Both the position numbers and the translations under genes were made by a program. Source: a virus. Taken from it: 23,324 bases of DNA. The stretch covers positions 1 to 23,324 of the IMG/VR virus record IMGVR_UViG_3300036857_000208; one strand, 5' to 3'. The notes below the pieces were generated by a model. The model searched no databases, had not been told where the DNA came from, and worked only from the letters and a program-made list of their open reading frames with translations. Shown here one piece after another: positions 6,404-13,645 of the stretch (positions are counted from its first letter, which is position 1; the number at the start of each line of letters is the position of its first letter).

Positions 6404-7011
6404 GCGAAGACGGCCGGCTCGATCTGCGCTCGTTCGAGAACGACCCCGCCTGGCAGCGCAAGGCCGAACTCGTCGGCGTCAACTACCCCGAGCGCATCAT
6501 CGAGGTCGTCGTCATGCCCTACGAGCAGGAGACGCTCGTAGGCTGGGAAGGCCGCATGGTCAAGGAAACGATCGAGCGCGGCTCGTTCGACGGCATCGAA
6601 CGCAGGGCCAACCGCGTCAGGGCCAACCGCGACCACGACGAGGCGCGCACCTTCGGCCGCGCCTGCGCCTTCCACCCCAAACGCGACGAGGGCCTTGTCG
6701 CCGAGATCAAGGTCGCGCGCACCCAGCTCGGCGACGAGACGCTCGAGCTCGCCGAGGACGGCTGCCTCGACGCCTCGGCCGGCTTCGTGCCGATGGCCGG
6801 CGGGCTGCGCTGGCTCAACCGGCAGGCCTACCGCATCACCAAGGCCTGGCTCAGACACATCGCCCTGGTCCCCGAACCCGCCTACCCCGCCGCCCAGGTG
6901 CTCGCCGTCCGCAACGGCCAGCGCGCGAGCTCGGCGACGCCGAACCTGGACGCCTGGCGCGCGACGCTGCTGGAGGACCATGTAGCATCCGACCCGGCTC
7001 TCAACCGCTGA
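6400..7011 (+). CDS. Prohead maturation protease (HK97 U35-type)
   Basis: 203 aa. Landmarks of the S78/U35 herpes-type assemblin fold are present: 'VKETIERGSFDG' near 54-65, the catalytic His in NRDHD (H79), 'RTFGRA', and the catalytic Ser in LDASAGF (S126), then 'HIALVPEPAYPAAQVLAVR'. It would cleave the N-terminal delta domain of the capsid protein after prohead assembly. A strong AGGAGG lies 8 nt before ATG 6400, which overlaps the portal stop by 4 nt. Confidence 0.93.
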   Translation: MSEDGRLDLRSFENDPAWQRKAELVGVNYPERIIEVVVMPYEQETLVGWEGRMVKETIERGSFDGIERRANRVRANRDHDEARTFGRACAFHPKRDEGLVAEIKVARTQLGDETLELAEDGCLDASAGFVPMAGGLRWLNRQAYRITKAWLRHIALVPEPAYPAAQVLAVRNGQRASSATPNLDAWRATLLEDHVASDPALNR

Positions 7012-7058
7012 ACTACCTGCCGTTGTAGACCGCTGGGCGGGCCGGCAGTCGCGGGGGA

Positions 7059-7084
7059 CGCGTAGGGCCTAGATCGACTACGCG
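7059..7084 (+). promoter_or_regulatory. Hairpin in the leader of the capsid gene
   Basis: CGCGTAG (7059-7065) and CTACGCG (7078-7084) form a perfect 7-bp stem with a 12-nt loop, ending just before AAAGGA, the RBS of the capsid gene at 7103. A second inverted pair, CTGCCG (7017-7022) and CGGCAG (7043-7048), lies upstream. Stem-loops here could stabilise capsid mRNA or separate it from the protease message. The role is inferred. Confidence 0.4.
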
Positions 7085-7102
7085 CAGAAAGGACCCCCCG
7101 CC

Positions 7103-8311
7103 ATGGGCGCCACCGATGCCCTCCTCGCCCGCCTCCAAGCCGAGGTCGAGGACCGCACGAAGTTCATGGACGGCCTCGTCGAGGCCGCCCAGAAGGAAGA
7201 GCGCGACCTGACCGAGCAGGAGATGGGGCTGCTCGCGCGCACCAGGGACCGGATCAAGGACATCAACCTGCAGGTCGAACCGTTGCAGTCGGCGGCCCAG
7301 ATCGCGCAGGAGTCCAGGGACCGGACGGCGGCGATCGCGGCCCAGTTCGAGCAGGCACGCAACCCCGAGGCGGCCAAGCCGATCGAGTACCGCTCGGCGG
7401 GCGAGTACATCATCGACGTCTGGCGTGCCCGGCTGGGCAACGTCGAGATCGCCGAGCGCCTGGACCTGTTCAACCGCGCCGCCGCGCACCAGACCACGGC
7501 CGACAACCCCGGCCTGCTGCCCGAGCAGATCCTCGGCCCGGTCGTCAACTTCATCGACGCCGCCCGGCCGGTCGTCAACGCGCTCGGGCCGCGGCAGCTG
7601 CCATCGGGCACCTGGTCGCGCCCGACCGTCACCCAGCACACCCAGGTCGGCGTCCAGTCGGCCGAGAAGGGCGAGCTGGCCTCGCGCAAGATGACCATCG
7701 GCAAGCTGCCGGTCGCGGCCAAGACCTACGGCGGCTACGTCAACGTCTCGCGCCAGGACATCGACTGGTCCCAGCCCGGGATCATGGACATCGTCATCAA
7801 CGACCTGGCCGCGGAGTACGCGCTCGAGACCGAGAACGCCACCGCCGACGACCTCGCCACGGCGGCGACCGCCGGGCCGGTACTGCCGGCGACCCCGACC
7901 GCCGCCGACGTCAGCGCGGCCGTCTGGACCGCCGCCGGCACCGTCTACGCGGCAACCAAGGGCCAGGGCGGCCTGCTGCTGGCCTGCAGCCCGGACATGC
8001 TCGGCCTGATCGGCCCGCTATTCGCCCCCGTCAACCCGCAGAACGCCCAGTCGTCCGGCTTCAACGCCGGCCAGTTCGGCCAGGGCGCGATGGGCGCCAT
8101 CAGCGGCATCGGCGTCGTCGTCTCGGCCGGCCTGAACACCGGCACGATCCTGGTGCTCTCAACCGCCGCCGCCGAAGTCTACGAAGACCGCATCGGCAGT
8201 CTGCAGGTCGTCGAGCCGTCCGTGCTTGGCGTGCAGGTCGCCTACGCCGGCTACTTCGCCGACCTCGTCATCTCGGCGGCCGGCATCGTGAAGATCACGA
8301 AGACGCCATGA
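7103..8311 (+). CDS. Major capsid protein (HK97 fold)
   Basis: 402 aa. Residues 1-about 95 are a charged, heptad-rich helical segment (ALLARLQAEVEDRTKFMDGLVEAA...) typical of the scaffolding delta domain removed by the protease. The remainder has the HK97-type core: 'YIIDVWRARLG', 'AARPVVNALGPRQLPSGTWSRPTVTQ', 'YGGYVNVSRQDIDWSQPGIMDIVINDLAAEYALETENATA' (the spine helix and P-domain region), and 'GVQVAYAGYFADLVISAAGIVKI' at the end. It builds the icosahedral shell. RBS AAAGGA lies 9 nt upstream. The order portal, protease, capsid supports the call. Confidence 0.93.
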   Translation: MGATDALLARLQAEVEDRTKFMDGLVEAAQKEERDLTEQEMGLLARTRDRIKDINLQVEPLQSAAQIAQESRDRTAAIAAQFEQARNPEAAKPIEYRSAGEYIIDVWRARLGNVEIAERLDLFNRAAAHQTTADNPGLLPEQILGPVVNFIDAARPVVNALGPRQLPSGTWSRPTVTQHTQVGVQSAEKGELASRKMTIGKLPVAAKTYGGYVNVSRQDIDWSQPGIMDIVINDLAAEYALETENATADDLATAATAGPVLPATPTAADVSAAVWTAAGTVYAATKGQGGLLLACSPDMLGLIGPLFAPVNPQNAQSSGFNAGQFGQGAMGAISGIGVVVSAGLNTGTILVLSTAAAEVYEDRIGSLQVVEPSVLGVQVAYAGYFADLVISAAGIVKITKTP

Positions 8312-8544
8312 GCGACGAACCGACACGGCTCGACGCACCCAACCAGCAGGTCGTCCGCGCCGACGGCTCCGGCCCCGCCGACGAAGGGGGCGGCGGCACC
8401 GCCGCCCCCGACAACGGCAACGGCGGCACGGAGCTCGAGGCGATGACCAAGGACGAGCTGCTCGCCCTCGCCGAGGAGCGCGGCGTCGAGGCCAACGCCT
8501 CGATGACCAAGGCCGAGATCAAGGAGGCGATCGAGGCCGGCTAG
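8308..8544 (+). CDS. Small head-region protein with C-terminal HeH/LEM-like helical motif
   Basis: 78 aa, ATGA overlap with the capsid gene. Residues 1-about 43 are G/P/N/D-rich and likely disordered. Residues 44-78 (EAMTKDELLALAEERGVEANASMTKAEIKEAIEAG) resemble the short helix-extended-loop-helix (HeH/LEM or Rho-N-like) motif commonly found at the ends of actinophage head proteins. It may be a minor head, decoration or DNA-contacting protein. The 5' part of the coding sequence contains a very strong hairpin (8386-8409). Confidence 0.72.
   Translation: MSDEPTRLDAPNQQVVRADGSGPADEGGGGTAAPDNGNGGTELEAMTKDELLALAEERGVEANASMTKAEIKEAIEAG
8386..8409 (+). promoter_or_regulatory. Intragenic perfect GC hairpin just after the capsid gene
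   Basis: GGGGGCGGCGG (8386-8396) and CCGCCGCCCCC (8399-8409) are perfect inverted copies separated by two bases. The structure sits about 75 nt after the capsid stop, inside the disordered coding region of the next gene. It could trim or protect the capsid transcript so capsid exceeds connector expression, or be a by-product of Gly/Ala-Pro codons in GC-rich DNA. Confidence 0.4.
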
Positions 8545-8548
8545 CCCA

Positions 8549-9250
8549 ATGGAAAGGTTCGAGTTCCAGTTCAACACCGCGACGAGCGAGCCGCCCAGCG
8601 GCTCGCAAGTCCGGCTCGACAACGCCGACCCGGCGCTGGCGACGAAGCTCTGGGCGCGCAACACCACCACGCCGGGCGAGGACGTACACCGGCTGCTCAT
8701 GGCCCTGCCGGCCGGCAGCTACCTCTACCTGCAGGAGTACGACGACTGGGCCAACGCCGTCGGCTACCTGCTGGAGGGCGACCCGGTCGACAAGGGCGAC
8801 TACGTCGAGCTGCCCGTGTCCTGGCTCGGCGGCCCCGGCGGCCTGCCCGGCCAGAAGGTGATGTTGGCCGCCTTCGTGCCGGCCGACGAGCCCGAACCGC
8901 CCGAGCCGTCGCCCCCGATCCCCGTGGTCGCCTACGCGACCGTCGACGAGCTCGCCGCCGCGCTGCGGATCACCGTCACCCAGGCCAACCAGGACAGCCT
9001 GCAGGCCTGCCTCGACGCCGCCGCGATCGAGATCGACGACACGATGGACCGCACCGAGCCGCTCGACCACGACGACCCCCTGGCCAACCGCGTGAACATT
9101 CTGCGCGGCGTCGAATGGTTCAAGGCCAACGACGCCGCCTTCGGCGTCATCGGCGTCTCCGACACCGGCACCCTGCAGGCCCCTAGGAACACCTTCCGCC
9201 GCCACGCCGCCGCGCTGCTGCCACACAAACAACTGTTCGGGGTCGGCTAG
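8549..9250 (+). CDS. Fused head protein: beta-rich N-terminal domain plus head-tail connector
   Basis: 233 aa in two parts joined by a proline-rich linker (about residues 111-126, ADEPEPPEPSPPIPVV). The N-terminal part (FNTATSEPPSGSQVRLDN ... YLYLQEYDDWANAVGYLLEGDPVDKGDYVELPVSW) resembles small beta-rich proteins found as separate genes in actinophage head operons. The C-terminal part (YATVDELAAALRITVTQANQDSLQACLDAAAIEID ... NRVNILRGVEWFKAND) matches the helical gp6-like head-tail adaptor family that docks under the portal. Both families are recognised by eye. No strong RBS; the gene starts 4 nt after the previous stop. Confidence 0.78.
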   Translation: MERFEFQFNTATSEPPSGSQVRLDNADPALATKLWARNTTTPGEDVHRLLMALPAGSYLYLQEYDDWANAVGYLLEGDPVDKGDYVELPVSWLGGPGGLPGQKVMLAAFVPADEPEPPEPSPPIPVVAYATVDELAAALRITVTQANQDSLQACLDAAAIEIDDTMDRTEPLDHDDPLANRVNILRGVEWFKANDAAFGVIGVSDTGTLQAPRNTFRRHAAALLPHKQLFGVG

Positions 9251-9733
9251 ATGCTGGCCGACTTCACCGAGCTACGGAACATGGCCGCCGCCGCGCTCGC
9301 CCCGGCCGGCGACAGCGACCCCTACGTCTTCGCCGACATCGTCGACGCCCTCGAGCCGCCCGCGCTGGTCGTCGACCAGGGCGACCCCTGGCTCGAGCCC
9401 GGCAGCAACGGCCTACCGACCGTCGGCCCCTGCCTCTACACCGCCCGGCTGACCGTGCTCTGCATCGCCGGCCGGCTCGAACCCGGCCCCGGCATCGACG
9501 TGCTCGAACGGCTCGAGACCTACGTGCTCGACCGGCTCCGCGCCGACAGCTACGAGTGGCCGCTCGAAGAGGTCTCGGCCCGCAGCCAACACGACCTCTC
9601 CGGCGTCACCTACCTGGCCGCCACGATCACCTACGCCGTCCCCGTCAGCGTCGAACCCGAACCGGTAGCAGCCGTGGCCGCCGCCGGCGAACTGGACGAC
9701 CAGCCCCTACCGATAGGAGAAGCCGATGGCTGA
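9251..9733 (+). CDS. Head-tail joining / tail terminator-like protein
   Basis: 160 aa, starting the base after the previous stop. The core pattern 'CLYTARLTVLCIAGRLEPGPGIDVLERLETYVLDRLR ... SGVTYLAATITYAVPVSV' (strand, long helix, strand pairs) is typical of the tail terminator/minor tail family in this genome position. It would cap the tail tube and join it to the connector. The last 25 residues are A/D/P-rich. Its end overlaps the tail tube gene by 8 nt. Confidence 0.7.
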   Translation: MLADFTELRNMAAAALAPAGDSDPYVFADIVDALEPPALVVDQGDPWLEPGSNGLPTVGPCLYTARLTVLCIAGRLEPGPGIDVLERLETYVLDRLRADSYEWPLEEVSARSQHDLSGVTYLAATITYAVPVSVEPEPVAAVAAAGELDDQPLPIGEADG

Positions 9734-10187
9734 GCCCATGCCGCTCATCCTCACCGACGCGAGCCTCAAGATCTCGGACGACGGCACCACCGCCGGACTG
9801 AAAGAGCTCGCCTGCCTCGCCAACCACATCGAGCTCTCGCCCGACGTCTCGATCACCACCTTGGACACGATGTGCGGCTCGAAGGACTACCCCGGCGTCG
9901 TCAAGTGGTCGCTGATCGCCACCCTCTACCAGTCCTTCGACACCGATGCCACCGAGGACGTGCTCTCCGGGGCGCTCGACCTCTACGAGGCGGACGGGTC
10001 GACGGCCCCGTTCGAGATCCTGGGCTACAAGTCGAAGGCGATCGGGGCCGACAACCCCGCCTGGCAGGGCGAGCTGATCCCGCAGCCCTACAGCCCGATC
10101 AACGGCGACGCCGGCGACGCCTCGACGGTCGAGCTGGAGTGGTCGCTGGTCGCCGAGCCCGTCAAGGACATCACCCCCGGCCCGTGA
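9726..10187 (+). CDS. Major tail (tube) protein
   Basis: 153 aa. Sequence such as 'LKISDDGTTAGLKELACLANHIELSPDVSITTLDTMCGSKDYPGVVKWSLIATLYQSFD' followed by 'APFEILGYKS' and 'STVELEWSLVAEPVKDI' is characteristic of small siphovirus tail-tube subunits. It polymerises around the tape measure. A strong RBS (AGGAGA) precedes ATG 9726. Position between the terminator-like gene and the chaperones supports it. Confidence 0.88.
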   Translation: MAEPMPLILTDASLKISDDGTTAGLKELACLANHIELSPDVSITTLDTMCGSKDYPGVVKWSLIATLYQSFDTDATEDVLSGALDLYEADGSTAPFEILGYKSKAIGADNPAWQGELIPQPYSPINGDAGDASTVELEWSLVAEPVKDITPGP

Positions 10188-10197
10188 GCCCGCCGCC

Positions 10198-10605
10198 GTG
10201 GCGAGCGAGCCGGTAACGGTCAAGGTCAAGGGCATCCGCCAGCTCGAGTCGGGTGCCGCCCGCCTGTTCGACAACATCGACCAGGCCGCCGACGACGAGG
10301 CCTGCGAGGCGACCGCCGGCCAGACCGCCGCCACCGTCCGCGCCCGTGTGCCGAGGCTGACCGGCCGGCTCGCCGCCAGCGTGCGCGAAACCTCGAGGGT
10401 CGGCGGCGGCCACAGCGTGCAGATGGGCGCCGGGCTGCCGTATGCGCGCTGGATCGAGTACGGCGGCGGCCGCGGCCGCCCCTACCGCGCCCGCGGCCGC
10501 TACCTCTACCCGACCGCCAAGCGCACCGAGCGCGCGCTGCGCAAGCACGCCGAGCAGGTCTGCAAACGCGAGATCAGGAGCATGAGATGGCCGAAACCGA
10601 TGTAG
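10198..10605 (+). CDS. HK97 gp10-like minor tail component
   Basis: 135 aa from GTG 10198. The pattern 'VKVKGIRQLESGAARLFDNI ... ATVRARVPRLTGRLAASVRETS', then 'MGAGLPYARWIEYGG' and a basic C-terminus, is that of the HK97 gp10 family, usually encoded in the connector/tail-completion cluster; here it lies after the tube gene rather than before it. The basic, arginine-rich C-terminus is typical. It overlaps the next gene by 19 nt. Confidence 0.78.
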   Translation: MASEPVTVKVKGIRQLESGAARLFDNIDQAADDEACEATAGQTAATVRARVPRLTGRLAASVRETSRVGGGHSVQMGAGLPYARWIEYGGGRGRPYRARGRYLYPTAKRTERALRKHAEQVCKREIRSMRWPKPM

Positions 10606-10886
10606 CCAGACTGCCGCGCCCGTTGCCCGACAGCATCCGGGTCGCGCAGAACATGACCCCCAACGAGATGCGGCTCTTGAAGGCGCACACCGGGCGGCCG
10701 TTGTCGGAGCTGCTCGGCGGCGACCCCGAGGACATGGACATGGCCCCCGACCGAATCCAGTCGCTGGTCTGGGTGGCGCTCAGACGGGCCGGCTACGAGG
10801 TCTCCTGGGACGACGCCGGCGACGTGCTGCCCGACACCTCGGAGGCGGACGTGGACCCTACGAGCGCCGCGCCCTCGACGGGCTAG
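10587..10886 (+). CDS. Tail assembly chaperone, first frame (gpG-like)
   Basis: 99 aa. Lies between the tail tube/gp10-like genes and the tape measure, where the G/GT chaperone pair is encoded. Sequence 'MTPNEMRLLKAHTGRPLSELLGGDPEDMDMAPDRIQSLVWVALRRAGYEVSWDDAGDV' matches the helical chaperone family that keeps the tape measure soluble. Near its end an alternative -1 frame opens that carries the second chaperone domain, so a longer G-T fusion by frameshift is likely (see 10886-11026). Confidence 0.85.
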   Translation: MAETDVARLPRPLPDSIRVAQNMTPNEMRLLKAHTGRPLSELLGGDPEDMDMAPDRIQSLVWVALRRAGYEVSWDDAGDVLPDTSEADVDPTSAAPSTG

Positions 10887-11026
10887 TGGCCTTCTGCCGC
10901 TTCTGGGCGATGACCCCGCGCGAGGTCGACGAGCTGACCCCGGACGAGTACGAGGCGATGACCCGCTACGCGCTGCGCGAGCAGCGCGAGCAGGCCAAGG
11001 CGGCACGCAAGGCAAGGCGGCGCTGA
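10886..11026 (+). CDS. Tail assembly chaperone, second part (gpT-like, -1 frame)
   Basis: In the -1 frame relative to the first chaperone, an open frame runs from at least 10802 to TGA 11024-11026 and reads 'PYERRALDGLVAFCRFWAMTPREV', then 'DELTPDEYEAMTRYALREQ' and a basic tail. This is the usual second chaperone domain of actinophage tails. Two routes are possible: -1 slippage before the first-frame stop (GGACCCT at 10853-10859 is the likeliest spot, though not a classic heptamer), or re-initiation at GTG 10886, whose G is the last base of the first stop codon (TAGTG). Coordinates given are for re-initiation, 46 aa. Confidence 0.72.
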   Translation: MAFCRFWAMTPREVDELTPDEYEAMTRYALREQREQAKAARKARRR

Positions 11027-11029
11027 GCG

Positions 11030-12811
11030 ATGGCCAATCCCGCCATCGTCGTCGACTTCGTCGCCAACACGAAGGACCTCAACCGGGGGTTCAACCAGGC
11101 GGGCGGCGCCTCGAGCAGCTTCGGGACGAAGCTCAAGAGCCTGGCCAAGACCGGCGCGCTGGCCGCCGGCGCCGCCGGCATCGCCGGCCTCACCGCCGCG
11201 GTCAAGATCGGCATCAGCGAGTACGCCGAGGCCGCCAAGGTCACCGCCCAGACCAACGCGGTCATCAAGTCCACCGGCAAGGCCGCCGGCGTCTCCACCA
11301 AGCAGGTCCAGGACCTGGCCGAATCGCTGATGAAGAAGAGCGGCGTCGACGACGAGGCGATCCAGTCGGGCGAGAACCTCCTGTTGACGTTCACGAACAT
11401 CCGCAACGAGGCGGGCAAGGGCAACGACGTCTTCAACCAGACGACGAAGGCCGCCCTGGACATGTCGGTCGCGCTCGGCACGGACATGCAGTCGGCGGCG
11501 ATGCAGCTCGGCAAGGCCTTGAACGACCCGATCAAGGGTGTCACGAAGCTGCAGCGCTCCGGGGTCACCTTCACCGACGCCCAGAAGAAGCAGATCCAGG
11601 CGCTGCAGGAGTCCGGCAAGACGCTCGAGGCCCAGAAGATCATCCTGGGCGAGGTCAACAAGGAATTCGGCGGCTCGGCGGAGGCGGCCGGCAAGACGCT
11701 GCCCGGCCAGCTCAACATCCTCAAGCAGACCTTCAACAACTTCATGGGCGACCTGGTCGCCAAGGCGATCCCGACGCTGCGGCTGATGATCTCCTGGCTG
11801 CGCGACCACTGGCCCGAGATCCAGGCCGTGATCCTGAACGCCTGGGCGAACATCAAGCCGGCGCTGATCGGCTTCGGCCAGCTCGTCGCCGAAGTCGTCA
11901 AGGTGGTCGCCGACAACTGGTCGCTGATCGGCCCGCTGGTGATGGGCGTCGCCAAGACGATGACGATCGGGCTGCGGATCATGGGCGGCGCGCTGCAGGT
12001 GCTGGCCGCCCTCCTGCGCGGCGACTTCTCGGGCGCCTGGCAGGCCGCCAAGCGCACCGTCGAGGCCGTGCTGGGCGCGATCAAGAGCCTCGTCACCGCC
12101 TACTTCAACATCTTCAAGACTGTCATCACCGCCGCCTGGGGGGTCGTCAGGAACGCGACCGAGAACGCCTGGGACGGCGTCAGGGCCGCGGTCAGGGGCG
12201 CGATCGACGCGGTCAAGAACCTGCTGCGCGGCCTGGTCGACTGGATCGGCGACCTCGGCCGCGGCATCCTCGCCTCGGCGCTCTCCCGCGTCGGCAACGT
12301 CTTCGATCGGATCGCTGACGGCGCCCGCGATGCCTACCAGGCCGTCAGGGGCGTGCTCAACGACATGGTCGGCTTCATCAACGGCATCATCGACCGCGTC
12401 GGCGCCGCGGCGTCACGGGTCGCGAACGCGATCAAGGGACCGATCAACACCGTCCTGGGCGCGATCGACGCGGTCAAGATCACGATCCCCTCGATCAAGC
12501 TGCCGTCGATCAAGATCGGTCCCAAGCGCTTCGGCGGCGGCACCATCGGCGGGTTCACGATCGACCCGTTTCCGAACGTGCCCAGGCTCGCCCGCGGCGG
12601 CATCGTCTCGCAGCCGACGCTGGCGATGGTCGGCGAGGGCGGCGGCCGCGAGATCGTCGCGCCCGAGTCGCTGCTGCGCGAGATCGTCGGCAGCCGCATG
12701 CCGAACGTCAGAGTGTTCATCGGCAACCAGGAGCTGCGGGGCCTGGTCAGGACCGAGATCGACGACAGCGACACCGGCATCGCCCGCACGCTGCTGGCCG
12801 GAAGGGCCTAG
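11030..12811 (+). CDS. Tail tape measure protein
   Basis: 593 aa, the longest reading frame of the window. Starts 'MANPAIVVDFVANTKDL' and follows the tape measure family: 'AAKVTAQTNAVIKSTGKAAGVS', 'GENLLLTFTNIRNEAGKGNDVFNQTTKAALDMSVALGTDMQSAAMQLGKALNDP', and 'LPGQLNILKQTFNNFMGDLV'. Hydrophobic segments around residues 300-335 and amphipathic helices from 340 to 480 follow; the end (ARGGIVSQPTLAMVGEGGGREIVAPESLL) is a typical tape-measure C-terminal motif. By the usual 1.5 Angstrom per residue the tail would be roughly 90 nm. Placed directly after the chaperones. Confidence 0.93.
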   Translation: MANPAIVVDFVANTKDLNRGFNQAGGASSSFGTKLKSLAKTGALAAGAAGIAGLTAAVKIGISEYAEAAKVTAQTNAVIKSTGKAAGVSTKQVQDLAESLMKKSGVDDEAIQSGENLLLTFTNIRNEAGKGNDVFNQTTKAALDMSVALGTDMQSAAMQLGKALNDPIKGVTKLQRSGVTFTDAQKKQIQALQESGKTLEAQKIILGEVNKEFGGSAEAAGKTLPGQLNILKQTFNNFMGDLVAKAIPTLRLMISWLRDHWPEIQAVILNAWANIKPALIGFGQLVAEVVKVVADNWSLIGPLVMGVAKTMTIGLRIMGGALQVLAALLRGDFSGAWQAAKRTVEAVLGAIKSLVTAYFNIFKTVITAAWGVVRNATENAWDGVRAAVRGAIDAVKNLLRGLVDWIGDLGRGILASALSRVGNVFDRIADGARDAYQAVRGVLNDMVGFINGIIDRVGAAASRVANAIKGPINTVLGAIDAVKITIPSIKLPSIKIGPKRFGGGTIGGFTIDPFPNVPRLARGGIVSQPTLAMVGEGGGREIVAPESLLREIVGSRMPNVRVFIGNQELRGLVRTEIDDSDTGIARTLLAGRA

Positions 12812-13645
12812 ATGGCGCTCGTCGCGACCGTCGAGCCGACCGTTAAGAACGTGCGGCTCGACTACGGCGTGCCCGCCACCGCGGCGACGCTGACGATCAC
12901 ACGCACCGGCCCGTCGGGCACGCCGGCGACCGTCAGGGCCTGGGAGTCGGCCGCCGTGGTCGGCGGTTCGGCGGTCGTGGCGCGCGACTTCGAGGCGCCG
13001 ATCGGCGTCCCGCTGACCTACACCGCCCAGCCCTACAACGCCGCCGGCACCGCGCTCGCCGCGGCGACGACCACGATCACGATCCCGTCCGGCGGCTGCT
13101 CTGACACCTGGCTCACCGACCTCGCCAGGTCGGGCAACACTCAGCTCGTCACCCTCCAGGAGCTCGCCGAGCTGACCTACAAGGTGCCGGCGACCGTGCA
13201 CGACATCATCACCCGCCGCGCCCCGATCGTCTCGTCGGACATCGCGCGCACGCCCGAGTTCGAGCTCTCGTTCCTGACCGCCACCGACGACGACCGCGAG
13301 CAGGCCAAGTTCACCTTGGGCAACGGCGTGCCGGTGCTGCTGCGGACGCCGCCCGAGGACGGCATCGGCAACATGTACTTCGCCGTTTTGGAGTACGCCG
13401 AGCAGCGGATCGTCAATCTGGCGACCGAGCAGACCCGCCGCTGGGTCGTCCAGGGCCGCCAGGTCGAACGGCCCGACCCGGCGCTCTACCAGCCCCAGGC
13501 GCCGGTCACCTACGCCTACGTCAAGCAGACGTTCGCCACCTACGCCGCCCTCAAGGCCGGCCGCGCCAGCTACGACGCGCTCGCCTACGACTGGGCCGGC
13601 TCGAGTGCCCAGGACGTCTTTCCCTGGCCGCCCGACGACGTATGA
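12812..13645 (+). CDS. Minor tail protein (distal tail-like)
   Basis: 277 aa, starting immediately after the tape measure stop. The first about 90 residues look like an Ig/fibronectin-type beta sandwich (VRLDYGVPATAATLTITRTGPSGTPATVRAWES ... YTAQPYNAAGTALAAATTTITI). The rest (RRAPIVSSDIARTPEFELSFLTATDDDREQAKFTLGNGVPVLLRTPPEDGIGNMYFAVLEYAEQRI) resembles the distal-tail-type protein encoded after tape measures in actinophages. Probably forms the ring at the tail tip. Confidence 0.75.
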   Translation: MALVATVEPTVKNVRLDYGVPATAATLTITRTGPSGTPATVRAWESAAVVGGSAVVARDFEAPIGVPLTYTAQPYNAAGTALAAATTTITIPSGGCSDTWLTDLARSGNTQLVTLQELAELTYKVPATVHDIITRRAPIVSSDIARTPEFELSFLTATDDDREQAKFTLGNGVPVLLRTPPEDGIGNMYFAVLEYAEQRIVNLATEQTRRWVVQGRQVERPDPALYQPQAPVTYAYVKQTFATYAALKAGRASYDALAYDWAGSSAQDVFPWPPDDV

